Assembly: GCA_020890945.1 (NCBI GenBank)
Contig: JAJHPK010000063.1
Span: forward strand, 1 to 60,276
Direction of reading: 5' to 3'
Source: Nitrosomonas sp.
GTDB taxonomy: Bacteria; Pseudomonadota; Gammaproteobacteria; Burkholderiales; Nitrosomonadaceae
Length of the DNA stretch: 60,276 nucleotides
Part shown: piece after piece, positions 28,064-36,208 of the stretch
How the letters are laid out: each line of letters starts with the position of its first letter
Position numbering within the stretch: the first letter of the stretch is position 1
Notes under the pieces: generated by a model
Seen by the model: the letters and a program-made list of their open reading frames with translations, nothing else
What the model was told of the DNA's origin: nothing
Databases searched by the model: none
Made by a program: the position numbers and the translations under genes

Positions 28064-28165
28064 AATGGAGCTTAAAGTGACATATTCTTTCGCTTTGGAG
28101 ATCGTGTTGTCGTTAGCTGTGGGGGTGTTTTAAATGAAAAACGAAGTAATTCGAAGAGAGGTCGC

Positions 28166-29404
28166 ATGACAGGTTTTTTTCTGGGTCGGCAGCCCATTTT
28201 AGATCGAAACCAAAATTTAGTAGCGTATGAGTTACTTTTTCGGCAGCAAGAAAATGAAGAATCAGTAACCGTTACTAACGAATTGGCAGCTTCTTCCAAT
28301 GTTATCGTCAATGCATACGGTCAATTTGGCATTCAAAATGTGCTTGGAAGTCAACGTGGATTTATCAATGCTGATCCAGAATTGATCATGAGCGACATTA
28401 TATCGTTATTGCCCAGTAAACACGTTGTTTTAGAGCTACGTGAAACTGAGCAAATTACTGCTGAATTTTTGCTCCGCTGCGAAGAGTTAAAAAAGAAAGG
28501 TTATCAGTTTGCACTCGATAATGTCACCGCCATTAACGATAAAGTCAAACAATTACTTACAGTGACGAGCATTGTCAAAGTCAATGTGCTGGAACTTGAT
28601 CAAGAAAAGCTTCCTGCTCTTGTTGCTGCATTAAAACCTTGGCCTGTTTTGTTACTCGCATTAAAAGTAGAAACTCGTGAACAACAGGCACAGTGCATGC
28701 AATTAGGTTTCCAGATGTTTCAAGGTTACTTTTTTGCAAAACCTGAAGTAATGATGGTCAAGCGTAACGATCCAGGGAAATTGGCGTTATTGCAGTTATT
28801 GACTGTCATTATGAGTGATAGCGAAGTAGAAGAAATCGAAAAAGAATTTAAGCACCAACCGGGCTTAAGTTACAACTTGATGCGCATGGTTAATTCTGTT
28901 GCGAATGGATTACCGCAAAAAATTAATTCGATCAAACACGCCATCATGGTACTTGGGCGAAAACCGTTGCAAAAGTGGATCCAATTGCTGCTCTACACCT
29001 CTAATCAATCTGGCGATAGCATGGCCAATGCATTGCTGCAAACCGCGGCAGCACGAGGAAAGCTTATGGAATTAATTGCGACAGCCGAACGTCCTCATGA
29101 CAAAAATCATCATGAAAGAGCCTTTATGGTTGGCATTTTGTCTTTGTTAGATGTGTTGTTAGGCATTGACATGCGACAAATAGTCGACAAGTTAGCTATT
29201 TCCGAAGATATGAGTCAGGCGCTTTTATCCCGAGATGGGCGTTTAGGGCAAGAATTAAAATTGGTGGAAGCTAACGAGAATAGTGAAGTCGAGTCCATGC
29301 AATCAATTCTCAATGAGCTGGGTTTCTTGAGCTTGAGTGAATTGGCCAACATAGAGATCCAAGCGATCGGTTGGGCGAATCGAATTGGTGAAGCAACCAG
29401 TTAA
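28166..29404 (+). CDS. EAL-HDOD (YuxH-type) signalling protein with degenerate EAL domain
   Basis: A 412-residue protein. The first about 200 residues form an EAL-like domain beginning FLGRQPILDRNQNLVAYELLFR; the second half is an HDOD domain (IEKEFKHQPGLSYNLMRMVNS ... INSIKHAIMVLGRK). The catalytic loop DDFGTG is replaced by DNVTAI and the metal-binding acidic residues are largely missing, so it is unlikely to be a phosphodiesterase. YuxH-like proteins act as c-di-GMP or protein-binding adaptors. It sits between two cyclases and the chemotaxis genes. Confidence 0.87.
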   Translation: MTGFFLGRQPILDRNQNLVAYELLFRQQENEESVTVTNELAASSNVIVNAYGQFGIQNVLGSQRGFINADPELIMSDIISLLPSKHVVLELRETEQITAEFLLRCEELKKKGYQFALDNVTAINDKVKQLLTVTSIVKVNVLELDQEKLPALVAALKPWPVLLLALKVETREQQAQCMQLGFQMFQGYFFAKPEVMMVKRNDPGKLALLQLLTVIMSDSEVEEIEKEFKHQPGLSYNLMRMVNSVANGLPQKINSIKHAIMVLGRKPLQKWIQLLLYTSNQSGDSMANALLQTAAARGKLMELIATAERPHDKNHHERAFMVGILSLLDVLLGIDMRQIVDKLAISEDMSQALLSRDGRLGQELKLVEANENSEVESMQSILNELGFLSLSELANIEIQAIGWANRIGEATS

Positions 29405-29560
29405 GAATGCCGTATAGAAAAATAGCCTTGAGTGATTTATATCGTTCTATGCTCAATTTATTTTGAATTGGAATTATCAAAAGGAATGCGGACAATCATT
29501 TCGACTGAGCATCAAAATGTCGATTACACATCCGCGTAAATAAAGAACAAGGAGAAAAGT

Positions 29561-30148
29561 ATGACTGAGATGCAATCGAGTAATAACAAAATTGATAATC
29601 AGTGTACCGGAGAAGTGTTATCAGAAGATTTAGAGGGTGTAGATGGCGCATTATGCAATGTCGAAGCCGATGAATACTTCTTGAATATAAAAGGTGAATT
29701 GAATCAGGTGGATCGATTGGTCAGCGATGCGGTAAATAATTTGGTCATCAATTTCCGCTACATCAGTAAATTGACCCAAACACACCATGAAATGGTAACG
29801 ACGATAGAGAGGATGGCTATTCCGGACGGTAATAAACCAATTCTAGAATTATTGGATAAACAGATGGAAATTGCCGAAAAAATTGAACAAGAATTGGAAA
29901 TGGCGATTACTTCCCTTCAATTTGGGGATCTCGTGACGCAGCTCCTGGCACATACAGCCCACCAAGTTGAAATGCTCAACATGGAATTGCAGCGAATTGA
30001 TAGAGAAGACAATTGGAGAAATGGTAAAGCTGCTTTACATACAATTCATGAGGGAATTTCCAAAGCTGTCAATATTGCTAAAACTAGAAGCAAGAGAAAA
30101 CCCGTGGTACAGCAAGGTATGCAGATGGGTGATGTGGAGCTTTTTTAG
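29561..30148 (+). CDS. CheZ-like phospho-CheY phosphatase candidate
   Basis: A 195-residue helical protein. The helix TSLQFGDLVTQLLAHTA carries D123 and Q127 in the spacing D-x3-Q, and it aligns with the catalytic helix of CheZ (QDFQDLTGQ in E. coli, with catalytic Asp and Gln). The C-terminus ends GDVELF after a flexible tail; CheZ uses a short C-terminal peptide to bind CheY. Length (CheZ is 214), helical content and position just before cheY agree. The overall sequence is diverged, so it may instead be a CheZ-related phosphatase or another four-helix-bundle protein. AAGGAG precedes the ATG. Confidence 0.6.
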   Translation: MTEMQSSNNKIDNQCTGEVLSEDLEGVDGALCNVEADEYFLNIKGELNQVDRLVSDAVNNLVINFRYISKLTQTHHEMVTTIERMAIPDGNKPILELLDKQMEIAEKIEQELEMAITSLQFGDLVTQLLAHTAHQVEMLNMELQRIDREDNWRNGKAALHTIHEGISKAVNIAKTRSKRKPVVQQGMQMGDVELF

Positions 30149-30211
30149 TGACGGTTTGGAAATAATAAATATTTAATGCAAATTAACATTGGTGAGAGGA
30201 GTAGCAAATAA

Positions 30212-30577
30212 ATGGCTAAAACAATACTTGCAGTTGATGATTCTGCATCTATTCGTCAAATGGTTGCCTTTACGCTTAAGGGGGCCGGTTACGAAGTGAT
30301 TCAAGCAGTAGACGGTGAAGATGCGCTCGAGAAAGCTAACAAACATACGGTCAATTTAGTGCTGACAGATATCAATATGCCACGCATGGATGGACTAAAA
30401 CTACTCGAACTGTTACGTAAATTATCCAACTATAAAACTGTGCCTATTCTGATGCTGACTACAGAATCTGGTGACGATATTAAAGCTAAAGGTAGAGCGG
30501 CAGGAGCTACTGGTTGGTTGGTTAAACCATTTGATCCAAAGCGCTTGCTGGAAGTTATTGCTAAGGTAATTGGCTAA
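30212..30577 (+). CDS. cheY: Chemotaxis response regulator CheY
   Basis: A 121-residue stand-alone receiver domain: DD at residues 9-10, phospho-Asp in LTDINMPRMDG, Thr in LMLTTES and Lys in WLVKPFDP. When phosphorylated by CheA it binds the motor switch. GAGAGGAG lies upstream of the ATG. The preceding CheZ-like gene is about 60 bp away and cheA follows after 113 bp. Confidence 0.94.
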   Translation: MAKTILAVDDSASIRQMVAFTLKGAGYEVIQAVDGEDALEKANKHTVNLVLTDINMPRMDGLKLLELLRKLSNYKTVPILMLTTESGDDIKAKGRAAGATGWLVKPFDPKRLLEVIAKVIG

Positions 30578-30690
30578 GAATTTAATCAGTTAAATGATTA
30601 GCGAATTTTTACCTCTTTATTTGCTGATTTAATTGTTTAAATGAGATGTTAGGCTATCCGCTCAATCTGAAAACCTAAATAGGGCTACCT

Positions 30691-32841
30691 ATGAGTAATG
30701 ATCTTGAACAATTCTATGAAATATTTTTTGAAGAATCTTCTGAGTTGCTTGCTGATATGGAGGCATGCCTGTTAAGACTCGATGTCAATTCGCCGGATCT
30801 AGAAGATTTAAACGCTATATTTCGCGCTGCGCATTCTATCAAGGGTGGAGCAGGAACATTTGGTTTTACCGATATGACGGAGACGACACATATGTTGGAA
30901 ACATTGTTGGATAAATTACGCAAGGGAGAACTTGAGGTACGTAGTGAAATGGTTGACGCTTTCCTTAAAGCAGGAGACGTGATTAAACATCAATTAGCCG
31001 GACATCGTGGCGAAGGCGAGGCAGATCCCGCCGAAGCAGCCGCCGTGTTAGAGGAATTAAAAAAATTAAGTGATGAAACGCAAGCGCCACCAAAACAAGA
31101 GCCTTCTAATGTTCAAACACAAACTGACGCTCCGCAGGAAAAACCACCCGTTGTTACCAATTCTGTTCCCGCACCGGAAACTTTGGCCAAGAATAGTTAT
31201 TGCATAGAGTTTTCGAAATTTGGTTTAACTGATGCGGCACTCGATAACTTGCACAACAATCTTAAATCGTTAGGTTCTTTGCAAGATAAGACCGCCAGTG
31301 GTGAGCACGATGTATGTAAATTATTTTTGGCGACGGATAAAAGTGAAGAGGATGTTTGGGAAACGCTCGCTTTTGTAGTGGATCCAGAAAAACTGAAGAT
31401 TGAATCAGTAGCGGCGAATAATGCTGAGGATAAAGTGTCGCAAATACAAGCAAAAAATAACTCGGAATCTGTGATTCACGATGAAGATGAAGAAATGTCT
31501 TTGGATAAAATGCCACCTGCGCCAGGTTATGGTTTCTTCCCTGATGCGCCTGCGGCGCCGAGAGAAGATGGCTCTTCTGATCTAGTAGCGAAATCATCTA
31601 ATCAGAATGCCGATCAACGCCAAGCTGCGAAATCTTCGGCAAAAGCTGCTCCAGCGGCAGCATCAAGCGAGGCTTCTTCTATTCGAGTCAGTATCGAAAA
31701 AGTCGATCAGATGATTAACTTGGTCGGTGAGTTGGTGATAACGCAAGCCATGTTGGCGCAAACAGCCTCACAATTTGATCCAGTGGTGTTCGAAAAATTG
31801 CATAGCGGCATGAGTCAATTGGAAAGAAATACCCGCGACTTGCAAGAATCGGTCATGTCGATTCGCATGATGCCGATTAGTTTTGTTTTTAGCCGCTATC
31901 CTCGCGTTGTGCGCGATTTGGCTTCAAAACTAAATAAACGTGTAGAACTGAAAACAGTTGGTGAAAATACCGAACTTGATAAAGGATTGATTGAAAAGAT
32001 TGCTGATCCTTTAACGCATTTAGTGAGAAACAGTTTAGATCATGGTGTTGAAACACCAGAAAAACGCATTGCAGCAGGTAAACCTGCGCAAGGCACAATT
32101 ACACTGCGTGCGTTTCATCAAGGTGGCAGCATCGTCATTGAAGTCAGTGACGATGGTGCTGGTTTAAATCGAGCCAAAATTCTTGCTAAAGCGCGCGAGC
32201 GCGGGCTACCTGTTCATGATGGCATGACAGACCAGGAAGTTTGGTTATTAATTTTTGAAGCAGGATTCTCTACAGCCGATGCTGTTACCGATGTTTCGGG
32301 TCGAGGCGTGGGCATGGATGTGGTCAAACGTAACATCCAAAGCTTGGGTGGACGCATTGATATCGAATCATCTTTTGGAGTAGGTACCCGTATTTCGATT
32401 CGTTTGCCACTGACGTTAGCAATACTCGATGGATTATCTGTCGCAGTAGGTGATCAAATGTTTATCGTACCGCTTAACTATATCATTGAGTCTTTACAAC
32501 CGACTTCTGCTGACATCAAAACAGTGAGCGGTAACGGTCGCGTGGTACAAGTGCGCGGTGAATATCTACCCGTCATAGCACTGCATGAGATTTTTAATCT
32601 GAAACCCAATGTGACTTCTGTGCATGAAGGGATTTTAGTGATTCTGGAAGCAGAAGGTCATAAATCTGCTCTGTTCGTCGATGATTTGGTAGGTCAACAC
32701 CAAGTGGTAATCAAAAGTCTCGAAACAAATTACCGTCGAGTCAAAGGTGTTTCGGGAGCCACAATTATGGGGGACGGAAAAGTCGCTCTTATTCTCGATA
32801 CAGCAGCATTAGTAATGGCCTCACAGCAAGAGATGGTCTAA
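30691..32841 (+). CDS. cheA: Chemotaxis histidine kinase CheA
   Basis: A 716-residue kinase with the full domain set: Hpt (phospho-His H48 in RAAHSIKGGAGTFGF), a linker and P2-like region (about 130-330, rich in Pro/Ala/Ser), dimerisation (SIRVSIEKVDQMINLVGELV), ATPase (LVRNSLDHGVE, EVSDDGAGL, GRGVGMDVV) and a C-terminal CheW-like domain. It relays receptor signals to CheY and CheB. No cheW follows. Confidence 0.96.
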   Translation: MSNDLEQFYEIFFEESSELLADMEACLLRLDVNSPDLEDLNAIFRAAHSIKGGAGTFGFTDMTETTHMLETLLDKLRKGELEVRSEMVDAFLKAGDVIKHQLAGHRGEGEADPAEAAAVLEELKKLSDETQAPPKQEPSNVQTQTDAPQEKPPVVTNSVPAPETLAKNSYCIEFSKFGLTDAALDNLHNNLKSLGSLQDKTASGEHDVCKLFLATDKSEEDVWETLAFVVDPEKLKIESVAANNAEDKVSQIQAKNNSESVIHDEDEEMSLDKMPPAPGYGFFPDAPAAPREDGSSDLVAKSSNQNADQRQAAKSSAKAAPAAASSEASSIRVSIEKVDQMINLVGELVITQAMLAQTASQFDPVVFEKLHSGMSQLERNTRDLQESVMSIRMMPISFVFSRYPRVVRDLASKLNKRVELKTVGENTELDKGLIEKIADPLTHLVRNSLDHGVETPEKRIAAGKPAQGTITLRAFHQGGSIVIEVSDDGAGLNRAKILAKARERGLPVHDGMTDQEVWLLIFEAGFSTADAVTDVSGRGVGMDVVKRNIQSLGGRIDIESSFGVGTRISIRLPLTLAILDGLSVAVGDQMFIVPLNYIIESLQPTSADIKTVSGNGRVVQVRGEYLPVIALHEIFNLKPNVTSVHEGILVILEAEGHKSALFVDDLVGQHQVVIKSLETNYRRVKGVSGATIMGDGKVALILDTAALVMASQQEMV

Positions 32842-33031
32842 CCAGATTGACTGAGAATATAGTTGTCGTCTAGCGATGCAATTGTATTCTCAGTTTTATC
32901 ATAGTTGCTCGGTACAAAAATCATATCGATAGAGAAAACTTGCACTTCATGAGATTTGTTATCGAATTGAATTACATCGTATTGCAATGCTTTCGATAAC
33001 TCAAAATTAATACGATTTGGATTGATATATT

Positions 33032-33886
33032 ATGGGAATAACTGCAGATAGCGAAATTTCTGATGGTAAAGACCGCGAATACCCTTTTACAAATCAAGAT
33101 TTTGAGCGCATTAAAAAACTTATTTATCAGCATGCAGGTATTTCATTATCATCCAGCAAACAGAATATGGTCTATAGTCGGCTTGCGCGCCGCGTGCGAG
33201 CCAATGGTTTAAATAGTTTTAAAGAATATTTAAGCTTTCTGGAAAAAGGTAGCGCAGAGGAGTGGGAAGCTTTTACCAACGCTTTAACGACGAACTTAAC
33301 GGCTTTTTTCCGCGAACAACATCACTTTCCCATTCTTGAGCATCATGTAGAGCAGCGCAAGAATCAAAAAAAAATACAACTTTGGTGTAGCGCCTCTTCA
33401 ACCGGAGAAGAGCCTTATTCGATGGCCATGGCAGTGATTGAAGCATTCAATAGCATGACACCACCAGTTCATATTTTAGCAACTGACCTAGATACCAATG
33501 TTCTCGCAAAAGCCCAACTGGGCATCTATCCCTTAGATCGTTTAGAAAAAATACCGAAGGAAAAACTTCGTCAATTTTTTTTGAAAGGAAAAGGCCATCA
33601 TGCGGGTTCAGCAAGAGTGCGTCCAGAATTGCGAAATATGATTACTTTCCGGCAGTTAAATTTGCTTGATGAAAGCTGGCCTATACGCGGTCCTTTTGAT
33701 GCAATATTTTGCCGTAATGTAATGATTTATTTTGATAAACCAACTCAATATAAAATTTTGAAAAAATTTGCTCCATTGTTAGCTCCCGACGGCTTGCTAT
33801 TTGCAGGGCACTCAGAGAGCTTTCAGCATGCATCCGATTTATTTAAATTGCGTGAAAAAACGGTATATGAATTAGCTCATAAATAA
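33032..33886 (+). CDS. cheR: Chemotaxis protein methyltransferase CheR
   Basis: A 284-residue SAM-dependent enzyme that methylates receptor glutamates. It has the helical N-terminal domain (YSRLARRVRANGLNSFKEYL), the SAM motif WCSASSTGEEPYSMAM and FDAIFCRNVMIYFD. It has no TPR extension. cheD follows 9 bp downstream. Confidence 0.95.
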   Translation: MGITADSEISDGKDREYPFTNQDFERIKKLIYQHAGISLSSSKQNMVYSRLARRVRANGLNSFKEYLSFLEKGSAEEWEAFTNALTTNLTAFFREQHHFPILEHHVEQRKNQKKIQLWCSASSTGEEPYSMAMAVIEAFNSMTPPVHILATDLDTNVLAKAQLGIYPLDRLEKIPKEKLRQFFLKGKGHHAGSARVRPELRNMITFRQLNLLDESWPIRGPFDAIFCRNVMIYFDKPTQYKILKKFAPLLAPDGLLFAGHSESFQHASDLFKLREKTVYELAHK

Positions 33887-33895
33887 GGCAATACT

Positions 33896-34510
33896 ATGAC
33901 TGAAATTTTTGATGAACACGCTGCAACTAATTTTTATTTCGATAGAGGTTTTAATACCGAAGCAGTAAAGTTATTGCCGGGTGAATATTTTGTTACGTCG
34001 AAAGATATGATGCTGGTAACCGTGCTTGGTTCGTGTGTGGCCGCTTGTATTCGCGATAATTATAGCGGCATAGGCGGCATGAATCATTTTATGTTGCCAG
34101 ATGCAGGTGGAGATCCCAATAGTCCACTGAATGCGTCTGCACGTTATGGCACGTTTGCTATGGAGATATTGATTAATCAACTGTTAAAATTGGGCGCTAG
34201 ACGCTCTAATCTTGAGGCAAAAGTGTTCGGTGGCGGCAATGTTATTGATGGCATGACTGTTACTAATGTCGGACAACGCAATGCTGATTTTGTGCTTGAT
34301 TTCCTTAAAACAGAGAAAATCAAAGTAGTCGCGCAAGATTTGGTAGATGTTTTTCCTCGCAAGGTTTATTTTTTTCCAAAAAGCAGTAAGGTGATGGTGA
34401 AGAAGCTTAAGAATATTCGCAATAATGAAATTTCGGCACGCGAAAAAGCCTACAGAAAAAGTCTTGACAAGGCTGATACGGGCGGTGGAGATATTGAGCT
34501 GTTTTCTTAA
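33896..34510 (+). CDS. cheD: Chemoreceptor glutamine deamidase CheD
   Basis: A 204-residue enzyme with the catalytic Cys in [11 protein letters not shown] and His in GGMNHFMLP, followed by the family segment KVFGGGNVI. It deamidates receptor glutamines. The C-terminal tail ends GDIELFS, almost the same peptide as the end of the CheZ-like protein upstream. A 12-bp palindrome (CTGTTTAAACAG, 34516-34527) lies in the gap before cheB. Confidence 0.94.
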   Translation: MTEIFDEHAATNFYFDRGFNTEAVKLLPGEYFVTSKDMMLVTVLGSCVAACIRDNYSGIGGMNHFMLPDAGGDPNSPLNASARYGTFAMEILINQLLKLGARRSNLEAKVFGGGNVIDGMTVTNVGQRNADFVLDFLKTEKIKVVAQDLVDVFPRKVYFFPKSSKVMVKKLKNIRNNEISAREKAYRKSLDKADTGGGDIELFS

Positions 34511-34539
34511 ATAAGCTGTTTAAACAGTAAGGCATTATC

Positions 34540-35619
34540 ATGAGTAAAATTACAGTGTTAGTGATTGACGATTCTGCTTTGATTCGCAAGCTTCTGACGG
34601 AAATCATCAATAAGGAACCCGATATGGAGGTTGTTGGCGCTGCGCCTGATCCGCTGGTTGCCCGAGAAATGATACGTGAGTTGAATCCTGATGTACTGAC
34701 GTTAGATGTTGAAATGCCTCGCATGGACGGCATTGATTTTTTAGAAAAATTGATGCGTCTAAGACCGATGCCAGTAGTGATGGTATCGACGTTAACCGAA
34801 AAAGGATCGGACATAACTTTTCGGGCTTTAGAACTTGGAGCGGTTGACTTTGTATCGAAACCGAAATTAGGTATTGCGGAAGGATTAAAAGAGTATGCTG
34901 GTGAAATCACCAATAAAATTCGCATCGCAAAAGCTGCTCGCATAAAGAAAAATACGACACTGGCCGCAAAGCCGAGTGTTTCAGCAGATGCGGTTTTGCC
35001 GGCATTATCAAATCGAATCGCCTCAACGGAAAAATTAATTATCGTTGGCGCTTCTACCGGCGGTACAGAAGCACTCAAAGACTTTTTAGTGCAATTGCCA
35101 CCTGATTCCCCCGGTATTTTAATAACACAGCATATGCCAGAGGGTTTTACGAAATCTTTTGCCAATCGCTTAAATGGTCTTTGTAAGATATCGGTAACCG
35201 AAGCGCGTGGTGGTGAAAGGGTGTTGCCCGGACACGCATTCATTGCTCCAGGGCATTCGCATCTGTTGTTGAAACGTAGTGGCGCGAACTATGTAACAGA
35301 ATTGAGCCAAGGTGAGCCGGTAAGTCGACACCGCCCATCGGTTGATGTACTATTTCGTTCAGCGGCGAACTGTGCGGGCAAGAATGCCATTGGAGTGATC
35401 ATGACTGGCATGGGAAGAGACGGAGCGGCTGGGATGCTGGAAATGCATGACGCTGGCGCTTATACATACGCTCAAGATGAAGCCAGTTGCGTTGTTTTTG
35501 GGATGCCCAAAGAAGCAATTGCGGCTGGTGGCGTTGATGAAATTGTTCCATTAAAAGATATGGCGAGGTGTGTATTGTCAAAACTGTCTTCTATGGGAGC
35601 CCGTACTAATCGCGTGTAA
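34540..35619 (+). CDS. cheB: Chemotaxis methylesterase CheB
   Basis: A 359-residue two-domain protein. The receiver has its phospho-Asp in [20 protein letters not shown], and the catalytic domain carries Ser in GASTGGTEA, His in [10 protein letters not shown] and Asp in [11 protein letters not shown]. It demethylates and deamidates receptors under CheA control. It closes the chemotaxis group. Confidence 0.96.
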   Translation: MSKITVLVIDDSALIRKLLTEIINKEPDMEVVGAAPDPLVAREMIRELNPDVLTLDVEMPRMDGIDFLEKLMRLRPMPVVMVSTLTEKGSDITFRALELGAVDFVSKPKLGIAEGLKEYAGEITNKIRIAKAARIKKNTTLAAKPSVSADAVLPALSNRIASTEKLIIVGASTGGTEALKDFLVQLPPDSPGILITQHMPEGFTKSFANRLNGLCKISVTEARGGERVLPGHAFIAPGHSHLLLKRSGANYVTELSQGEPVSRHRPSVDVLFRSAANCAGKNAIGVIMTGMGRDGAAGMLEMHDAGAYTYAQDEASCVVFGMPKEAIAAGGVDEIVPLKDMARCVLSKLSSMGARTNRV

Positions 35620-35654
35620 TATTTTTTGCCATGTAATGGAGATTAATTGATACA

Positions 35655-36146
35655 GTGGCGATAACACGAGATGTTTTTCAATTTGTTTTGATAGTGAGCA
35701 TTACCAGCTTGTTGGTAAGCTGCGGGGTATTGCAAGACAAAAGATCATTATCGCCTCACGCTGTAAAGCTAAGCGATTCAGTGTATGTAAAAAAAGTGCT
35801 TTATTCCCAATTTAATGATTGGCGGGGCGTTCGCTATCAGTATGGGGGAGTGAGTCGATTGGGAATCGATTGCTCCGGTTTTGTTTACGTGACATTTAAA
35901 ACAAAATTGGGTATTGATTTACCTAGAACAACTGCAATGCAAGTTAAGCTGGGAGAGGAAATTAGTCAGAGTGAATTGAGACCCGGCGATTTAATCTTCT
36001 TTAGAACAACCTTTCTATCAGGGCATGTCGGTATTTTTGTAGAAAAAAATAAATTTCTGCATGTTTCTGAAAAAAAAGGTGTCACCCTATCCAGTTTGAA
36101 TGATTCCTACTGGAAATCCAATTACTGGAAGTCAGTTAGAATATAA
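35655..36146 (+). CDS. NlpC/P60-family lipoprotein endopeptidase
   Basis: A 163-residue protein starting at a GTG. The lipobox LLVSC near residue 23 marks a lipoprotein. The papain-like triad is Cys in GIDCSGF, His in GHVGIF and His in KFLHVSE; the typical RPGDLIFFR precedes. It should cut peptide cross-links in the cell wall. It starts 35 bp after cheB but has no obvious link to chemotaxis. Confidence 0.88.
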   Translation: MAITRDVFQFVLIVSITSLLVSCGVLQDKRSLSPHAVKLSDSVYVKKVLYSQFNDWRGVRYQYGGVSRLGIDCSGFVYVTFKTKLGIDLPRTTAMQVKLGEEISQSELRPGDLIFFRTTFLSGHVGIFVEKNKFLHVSEKKGVTLSSLNDSYWKSNYWKSVRI

Positions 36147-36208
36147 TCATTTCTTCGTTAGTCAACCAGTACTTTCTTTGAGCATGTTTTTTAGAGGCGA
36201 TTCATGTT

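Noticed and set aside
28065-28133. A 22-codon leader peptide (MELKVTYSFALEIVLSLAVGVF) before the EAL-HDOD gene
   Set aside because: There is no clear ribosome site and no attenuator-like structure, so chance is as likely.
29405-29560. Sigma-28 promoter for the chemotaxis genes
   Set aside because: A GTCGATTA sequence is present but no TAAA element lies 11 bases before it.
34407-35243. A 278-codon minus-strand frame inside cheB
   Set aside because: cheB on the plus strand has all catalytic motifs; the antisense frame has none.
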